Origin: Paenibacillus_D tarimensis_A
GTDB lineage: Bacteria > Bacillota > Bacilli > Paenibacillales > Paenibacillaceae
Direction: 5' to 3'
NCBI GenBank assembly: GCA_041281825.1
Contig: CP166298.1
Span: 5,270,001-5,334,000 of the forward strand
DNA length: 64,000 bases
Each line of letters begins with the position of its first letter. Position 1 is the stretch's first letter. Under the pieces are notes generated by a model, which worked only from the letters and a program-made list of their open reading frames with translations, was not told the DNA's origin and made no database searches. Below are positions 59,758-64,000 of the stretch, in pieces. The translations under genes were made by a program, and so were the position numbers.

Positions 59758-60201
59758 ATGAGTAAAGCACAGATTGAAGTAGTTCAATTAGGTGAGAGAA
59801 AATATATCGGTATTGCGGTAACTTCTCCCTTGAAGAACGTTAAAGGAATTGGTGAAGCACACCAGCTTTTCATGGAAAGAAAAGATGAAATTCAAGGTAA
59901 AGTAGACGAGAGCACTTATGTTTGCGTTCATTTTGCAAACGAAGTGTTATTCACCTATATCTACTGCATGGAAGTAACCGAACTACAACCTATTCCAGAG
60001 GGTATGATTGGTTTTGAAGTGCCTAGTAACCAATATGTAAAAGTACACTCAAATGGTGAAGAACCATATGGACTTATTGATACATTTTTAAGGGGCAAAG
60101 GAATGCAAAGTAATTCAAATTCTGTTTCATTTGAAGTATTTCAGTTTGGAAAAGAGGAAAGTAAGTATAATGCTGAAATCCTAGTTCCAATTGCTGTTTA
60201 A
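59758..60201 (+). CDS. GyrI-like effector-binding domain protein
   Basis: 147 residues, behind AAGGAG. The single domain has the GyrI/AraC-effector fold pattern: QIEVVQLGERKYIGIAVTSP at the start, YVCVHFANEVLFTYIYCMEV, IPEGMIGFEVPSNQYVKVHS in the middle and the C-terminal EVFQFGKEESKYNAEILVPI. Stand-alone proteins of this type bind small molecules or hydrolyse cyclopropanoid toxins. No DNA-binding part is present. It has its own terminator. Confidence 0.85.
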   Translation: MSKAQIEVVQLGERKYIGIAVTSPLKNVKGIGEAHQLFMERKDEIQGKVDESTYVCVHFANEVLFTYIYCMEVTELQPIPEGMIGFEVPSNQYVKVHSNGEEPYGLIDTFLRGKGMQSNSNSVSFEVFQFGKEESKYNAEILVPIAV

Positions 60202-60255
60202 ATCAATCTATTTGTATGCAGGTTATGAAGCTAAACGGATACAATAATTCGATTT

Positions 60256-60285
60256 ACCGCCTTTTCATCAGGGCGGTTTTCTTTT
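60256..60285 (+). terminator. Intrinsic terminator of the GyrI-like gene
   Basis: ACCGCC (60256-60261) and GGCGGT (60272-60277) with TTTTCTTTT following. Short but well placed, 55 bp after the stop codon. Confidence 0.75.
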
Positions 60286-60438
60286 GGTCAAAATCAACAT
60301 TATGATTTAACATAGCCTTTTATTAATGAGGATAGAGGAAGGGATCCCACCAACTCTCCGAGTGTCAAAATCACCTGCCGCATCGAGAGCCGTAACCAGA
60401 GATTCCATTGATGACAGCCCGTGTCGGTGTATATAACA

Positions 60439-60466
60439 AAGCGCATGCCGATGTCGGCATGCGCTT
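60439..60466 (-). terminator. Hairpin after the SRPBCC gene
   Basis: Perfect 13-bp arms AAGCGCATGCCGA (60439-60451) and TCGGCATGCGCTT (60454-60466), 2-nt centre, followed on the minus strand by TGTTATATAC. It begins 19 bp after the stop codon at 60485. The T-run is weak. Confidence 0.65.
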
Positions 60467-60484
60467 CTAAGGCTGCGAAGGTTT

Positions 60485-60919
60485 TTATTCTTCTTTAGCC
60501 GTTTCCACATATTTTTTGAAATTGTCTAAAATCGCTTGCCATCCGGCTTGCTGCATCTCGATGGCGTTGGTCTCTTCCGCTTCGAACGATTCGATAATTT
60601 TCGTGTCGTTGTCTTGGCGAATAAAAACGATCTTCACTTTTCTACCGTCGTCGATCGTATAGGAGATGCTCTCGTTAATGCTCACCTCGTCGTATACTCC
60701 GCCGAAATCAAATCCAAAGCTGCCGTCTTTGGCTTCCATTCTCGAGACGAATTTACCGCCGACCTTCAGATCATTCTCGGCGTATGGCGTGTGCCAGTCA
60801 TCGGAAGCCTTACTCCATTGCGTGATGTGCTTCGGATCCGTCCAATACGTCCACACGCTTTCGACGGGCGAATGAACGATCGTTTCTACTGTTACCGTTA
60901 CCGGATTAGCTGTTCCCAT
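60485..60919 (-). CDS. SRPBCC-family (AHSA1-like) protein
   Basis: 144 residues from ATG 60919 behind GGAGG (the open frame starts 14 codons earlier). The START/SRPBCC fold shows in TVETIVHSPVESVWTYWTDP, HITQWSKASDDWHTPYAEND, GGKFVSRMEAKDGSFGFDFG and the final helix MQQAGWQAILDNFKKYVETA. These proteins bind hydrophobic ligands or act in stress responses; COG3832-type members are common and uncharacterised in bacilli. Monocistronic. Confidence 0.9.
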   Translation of the reverse strand: MGTANPVTVTVETIVHSPVESVWTYWTDPKHITQWSKASDDWHTPYAENDLKVGGKFVSRMEAKDGSFGFDFGGVYDEVSINESISYTIDDGRKVKIVFIRQDNDTKIIESFEAEETNAIEMQQAGWQAILDNFKKYVETAKEE

Positions 60920-61107
60920 TACATAACCTCCATATTTGATATTATTTGTGAACAATACCACGAGTCTTTCACTGCAAACGATTTATCGGATTTACCTAAA
61001 CCTATTATAGCATGTAAGTGGCAGCTAGATTTCTTATAGATTGCTATAAATCTGCCATTCGTAATAAAACGAGCAAGCTGCCAGGCGACTGTTCAATGTT
61101 GATTTAT

Positions 61108-61403
61108 TCAGTTCTCGTTCTCCGTTAAAACATGTTTATTTTTTTCTTGTAATTGTGTCGATGTATCAAAGATTTTTTTAAAAACTTCTCTTACAGAATC
61201 ATTATCAAGTGGTCCGCTATTTTTTTGTAGTAAGTCTGCAATGATTTGCTCTTCCCGAACAGGATCATAAATTGGCAGCCTATTTATTATTTTGTATTGT
61301 CCTATTTTTTCACAACAGAAGCTCTTTGATTTAGAAGTTCTAAGATTTTGGTGTTAATTTCGTCTATTTGTATTCTTAGTTCCTCTAGTTCTTGTTCCTT
61401 CAC
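61108..61403 (-). pseudogene. AroQ-type chorismate mutase, frameshifted
   Basis: Minus-strand translation from GTG 61403 gives KEQELEELRIQIDEINTKIL, ELLNQRASVVKK, then a stop in an A-run (61305-61310). Inserting one A restores KIGQYKIINRLPIYDPVREE, QIIADLLQKNSGPLDNDSV and VREVFKKIFDTSTQLQE, ending at TGA 61108. This is the complete single-domain AroQ pattern (R...LLNxRA, Kx(3)RxPxYDPxRE, IFxxI...). It would convert chorismate to prephenate. The one-base loss may be real decay or a homopolymer error. Flanking DNA in 60920-61535 shows nothing else. Confidence 0.8.
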
Positions 61404-61535
61404 TAATGATCACCCACCTGGTTTTATTATTTTATTAGAACGGATTTCCGATCGCCAGTGGTATCCATCTTGAATACGTTTGACTGGCATCGGTCTGTAC
61501 GTGACCCGCGGGAAAGCTTTTGACTGGACTCGTGC

Positions 61536-62492
61536 TTACACCGAACGGAACCTCTCCCAGCCCTCAGCCAGATTGCGCGCCGCCCATTCCACGTGATTCC
61601 GATCCTCGTACTGCCGGAAGGAGCACTCGATAGCGAGGATCAAATCCAGATAGAGATCGTACAGACATCTACGGATTCGCGCGTCCTCCTCCATCGTCGA
61701 AATGCCGTAGCCCTGTTCGAAAGAGGTCGAATTCCCGAAATGGCTGAAATAATGCTCTATCAACGGATCGCCCCACAGCGCTCTCTCGAAGTCGATCAAG
61801 CCGGTAATTTCGCCCCCCAGTACAAACACGTTACCGGCCCACAGATCCCAATGAACGAGGCTCGGTTCTGAAACCCCGTCAAGCGCGGGCAGCCTTTGGT
61901 CGATCTCACGCTCGAATTCTTCATACTGCGCCGGAAGAACGACGCCCGCTTCCCGGCCGTCTTCCAGCACACCTCCGATCAGCCATCGGAACGCTTCGCG
62001 CCAGGAGCCGTCGTGAGGCGATTCGAAGGCGTAAAGGCCGAACCGGCTCCCCTTCACATCGTTGATCCGCCGGTTCAACTCGCCGAGCCGGCGTTCAACC
62101 TTCTCCCGTTGCTCCGGTGTCATCGTATCGCTTGCCTTGTTATAAGGATATCCATGCAGTTTCTCCATAATGAAATATGGAACCGGCAAAATGGATTCGG
62201 ATTCATCGTAAAAGTGGATACGGGGCACCGGTACGTCACCCGAGGCTCCAAAATGCTTCATAATCTCGACCTCAGTCTTCATCATGTTTCGTTCATACCG
62301 CATCAACTTGACTCCCTTCGGAGGAGCAACTTTAAGCACCACACTCCGCCCGTCGCTTAGCTCAAGGGAATATGCCGCGTTCGCCCAGCCGTCGGTGAGC
62401 TCTGTCCCAGTTTTAACATCGCAGTCGAATGCATTCCGAATGATTCGGTTCAAGTCTTTTTGATTTATTCTAACCTTGTTCACGCCTTCCAT
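61536..62492 (-). CDS. Aminoglycoside-phosphotransferase-family kinase
   Basis: 318 residues. N-lobe VKTGTELTDGWANAAYSLEL with the lysine of SVVLKVAPP, catalytic loop SLVHWDLWAGNVFV (HxDxxxxN; the usual Gly of HGD is Trp) and metal segment ITGLIDFERALWGDPLIEHY. Bacilli carry many such kinases of unknown substrate, acting on sugars, amino alcohols or antibiotics. It stands alone with about 440 bp of non-coding DNA upstream. Confidence 0.88.
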   Translation of the reverse strand: MEGVNKVRINQKDLNRIIRNAFDCDVKTGTELTDGWANAAYSLELSDGRSVVLKVAPPKGVKLMRYERNMMKTEVEIMKHFGASGDVPVPRIHFYDESESILPVPYFIMEKLHGYPYNKASDTMTPEQREKVERRLGELNRRINDVKGSRFGLYAFESPHDGSWREAFRWLIGGVLEDGREAGVVLPAQYEEFEREIDQRLPALDGVSEPSLVHWDLWAGNVFVLGGEITGLIDFERALWGDPLIEHYFSHFGNSTSFEQGYGISTMEEDARIRRCLYDLYLDLILAIECSFRQYEDRNHVEWAARNLAEGWERFRSV

Positions 62493-62887
62493 TGGCTTTA
62501 CCCCCTTATTCGCACATTCGTCGCTCGGAAAAACTTATATCTCAAAATCATAGATGCGATTGGCATATTTCACGGACTGTATTCCTCACATTGATATCAA
62601 TTTATATTAATTATAGAATGAGAATTTCCTATTTCCTATCATAGTATTTTCACATCACTATCACTATTTGAAAGTTGGTTATGCACAAACTTCACACGGA
62701 TTCATCTTGAGCTTCTGCAAGGGTAATCCTTTCTTCATCTATGTCGTAATGATCAAAATTGGTCTTTTTTCACTTTTGTATGTTTTATTTATGCTTATCC
62801 GAGGTGGAATGAAAAATAGGGAGGACCATAATGGTCCTCCCTTATAGACTAATATCCCGCCCGTTTGTTGAGCGGACGGCAGACAGT
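62493..62887. other. Non-coding stretch with a palindrome
   Basis: No gene seen. A perfect palindrome GGGAGGACCAT / ATGGTCCTCCC with a 1-nt centre lies at 62819-62841. The rest is AT-rich. Confidence 0.6.
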
Positions 62888-62912
62888 AAAAGCGATGGAT
62901 CGGATCCATCGC
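62888..62912 (-). terminator. Intrinsic terminator of the GNAT gene
   Basis: Arms GCGATGGATC (62892-62901) and GATCCATCGC (62903-62912), followed on the minus strand by TTTTACTG, 24 bp after the stop codon at 62936. Confidence 0.75.
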
Positions 62913-62935
62913 TGAGCTCTTGTACCGGCTAAACC

Positions 62936-63424
62936 CTAAACGATAATCTTTTTTTGAAGCCCCTTCTTTAAAACCACCCTATTTCCACCGCGTCCATCAT
63001 AGTTCAGACATACAGGAACACCTTCAAGATTTTGCTCCTGAGGTTCTATGCTAAATCCTAGTCGGCCATGAAATGATATTGAATCCTTTTTTTGCGGCGC
63101 TGTTACACAACGAATAACGCTTCTTTCCAACATTTCAACCCGTTCGAAAAATTTCTCATAAAGTGCCCGTCCAACGCCCTGCCCGCGATATGCCGGGTCA
63201 ACCATTACAATTCGAATATAAGCCTCATCCGGAAAAGATTGTGATAAGAACCCCATAAGAAATCCTATCATCTTCCCGTTTTTTTCTGCTAAAAGGCAGG
63301 TTTCCCGAAAGTGATGGATAAACCACTTTGAAAACATATCACTCGAATAGTCGGCGCCCCACCAATCTGAAGCGACCTCCAAAATTGCCCTGCAATCCTC
63401 TGGTTCAATAGGTCTTAAATTCAA
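62936..63424 (-). CDS. GNAT-family N-acetyltransferase
   Basis: 162 residues, start TTG 63424 behind GAGGAGG. The acetyl-CoA site is IRIVMVDPAYRGQGVGRALY (motif A, RGQGVG) and the C-terminal part FHGRLGFSIE is typical. The N terminus MNLRPIEPEDCRAILEVASD fits. Substrate unknown. It follows the HAD gene by 42 bp in the same direction, so they may be co-transcribed. Confidence 0.9.
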   Translation of the reverse strand: MNLRPIEPEDCRAILEVASDWWGADYSSDMFSKWFIHHFRETCLLAEKNGKMIGFLMGFLSQSFPDEAYIRIVMVDPAYRGQGVGRALYEKFFERVEMLERSVIRCVTAPQKKDSISFHGRLGFSIEPQEQNLEGVPVCLNYDGRGGNRVVLKKGLQKKIIV

Positions 63425-63466
63425 TACAATCCTCCTCTCGATTCTGCATACCTAATAAATCATATT

Positions 63467-64000
63467 CTACCGGCTGCGCCCAAACTTTTCATGAGAGACC
63501 GAATCAGACAACAAATTGATTACGCTCTGCAATTCCATCTCCGCCATGAAGTTTAAGCGTAAATCATAATCATCAAAAGGCAAATTCATCGTAAGTTCAT
63601 TTGGCACGATCACACAATACATCCCGGCTGCTTTCGCAGCCTTCGCTCCATTCGGCGAATCTTCAAAACCGATTGCATTCGCCGGCTTTACCCCAAAGTA
63701 ATCCAGGACCTGGTTGTATAGTTCTGGGTCAGGTTTAACGTTTACAGCATCCTCATGGGTTCGAATGCAAGAAAAGTAACCCGTAAGTTCTAACTCCTCC
63801 AAATTGGGGAGTACCCAGTCACGCGGAGCGCTGGAGGCCAGACCGATTTTCAGACCTAAGTTTCTGGCATCTTCCAGATAGTTTTGAACTCCGGGACGGG
63901 CTTTCTGATTGATCATCAGCTTGTCATACTTTTCTCTTCTCTGTATTCTCAGCGCCTCTCGGTCGAGCACCCTTCCAATACTTTGTTGCAGATAATCATA
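63467..64000 (-). CDS. HAD hydrolase, beta-phosphoglucomutase-like, N terminus beyond the window
   Basis: At least 178 residues are visible, the frame staying open to the right edge (YDYLQQSIGRVLDREALRIQ at the edge), so the start and motif I (the nucleophile Asp) lie outside. Visible motifs: II IGLASSAPRDWVLP, III lysine in VKPDPELYNQVLD and IV GFEDSPNGAKAAKAAGMYCV. This is the phosphoglucomutase/phosphatase subgroup with an N-terminal helical cap. Sugar-phosphate phosphatase or mutase; substrate unknown. Confidence 0.88.
   Translation of the reverse strand, partial: YDYLQQSIGRVLDREALRIQRREKYDKLMINQKARPGVQNYLEDARNLGLKIGLASSAPRDWVLPNLEELELTGYFSCIRTHEDAVNVKPDPELYNQVLDYFGVKPANAIGFEDSPNGAKAAKAAGMYCVIVPNELTMNLPFDDYDLRLNFMAEMELQSVINLLSDSVSHEKFGRSR

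Noticed and set aside
60307..60510. Minus-strand frame of 68 codons after the SRPBCC gene
   Set aside because: No ribosome binding site, it spans the gene's terminator hairpin and overlaps the SRPBCC 3' end. The only protein-like piece is short and unrecognised.
1..64000. rRNA, tRNA and riboswitch genes
   Set aside because: I looked for tRNA-like TTC/CCA patterns, conserved rRNA blocks and well-known riboswitch cores (T-box, SAM, TPP, cobalamin) and found none that I could support by eye. A covariance-model search would be decisive.

Overview
The window looks like chromosome of a Gram-positive, spore-former-type bacterium of the Paenibacillus/Cohnella kind. The evidence is strong purine-rich ribosome binding sites with frequent GTG/TTG starts, YesN/YesM two-component systems beside LplABC-type sugar transporters, very large modular pectin-degrading exoenzymes with FN3 and SLH-like modules, an Amj lipid II flippase, and abundant short intergenic repeats. 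Base composition is moderate overall. There are AT-richer islands at about 19.9-27.3 kb and in parts of 55-64 kb. No rRNA, tRNA, intact transposase or CRISPR array was seen.

Layout. 1-3.3 kb: truncated kinase-like gene, a repeat-rich non-coding stretch and an aminotransferase. 3.3-19.6 kb: a pectin locus on the minus strand, with a membrane-bound AraC-type regulator, an orphan lipoprotein solute-binding protein, then two giant secreted enzymes. One (1967 aa) is a pectate lyase-pectinesterase ending in a cohesin-like module. The next (about 2080 aa) is a pectinesterase-acetylesterase carrying a FIVAR-dockerin pair and SLH-like repeats. Together they could form a two-protein, surface-tethered pectin-degrading complex. 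19.9-26.2 kb: small lipoprotein, kinase-like gene and a complete branched-chain amino acid-type ABC operon. 26.3-29.9 kb: a four-gene operon with two membrane proteins, a signal-peptide-bearing PT-TG/deaminase-fold toxin and a putative immunity protein.

30.2-33.4 kb: a TetR-controlled ABC exporter, an HxlR regulator and a CDGSH iron-sulfur protein. 33.5-41.6 kb: YesN/YesM, two LplB/LplC-type permeases, a solute-binding lipoprotein and a PhyH-type dioxygenase, probably one oligosaccharide-uptake locus. 41.8-47.4 kb: orphan ParB-like protein, HAD hydrolase and a LysR-aroA-aroC shikimate cluster with an E. coli-type chorismate synthase. 47.6-50.8 kb: DUF6886-like protein and an ABC-2 transporter. 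50.8-52.4 kb: candidate small RNA, and a frameshifted XRE/DnaA-N fusion gene followed by two perfect DnaA boxes. 52.4-64 kb: DinB proteins, Amj, a zinc-type CDF exporter with a palindromic operator, HAD phosphatases, a methyltransferase, an FAD monooxygenase, small stress-type proteins, a frameshifted chorismate mutase, a kinase-like protein, a GNAT and a truncated HAD gene.

A family of roughly 40-bp hairpin repeats lies directly against the Shine-Dalgarno sequence at four separate loci (29.9, 37.7, 44.9 and 50.8 kb), always in the same orientation relative to the downstream gene. Several genes show single-base homopolymer frameshifts, which may be real decay or sequence errors. All family assignments were made by eye from motifs.
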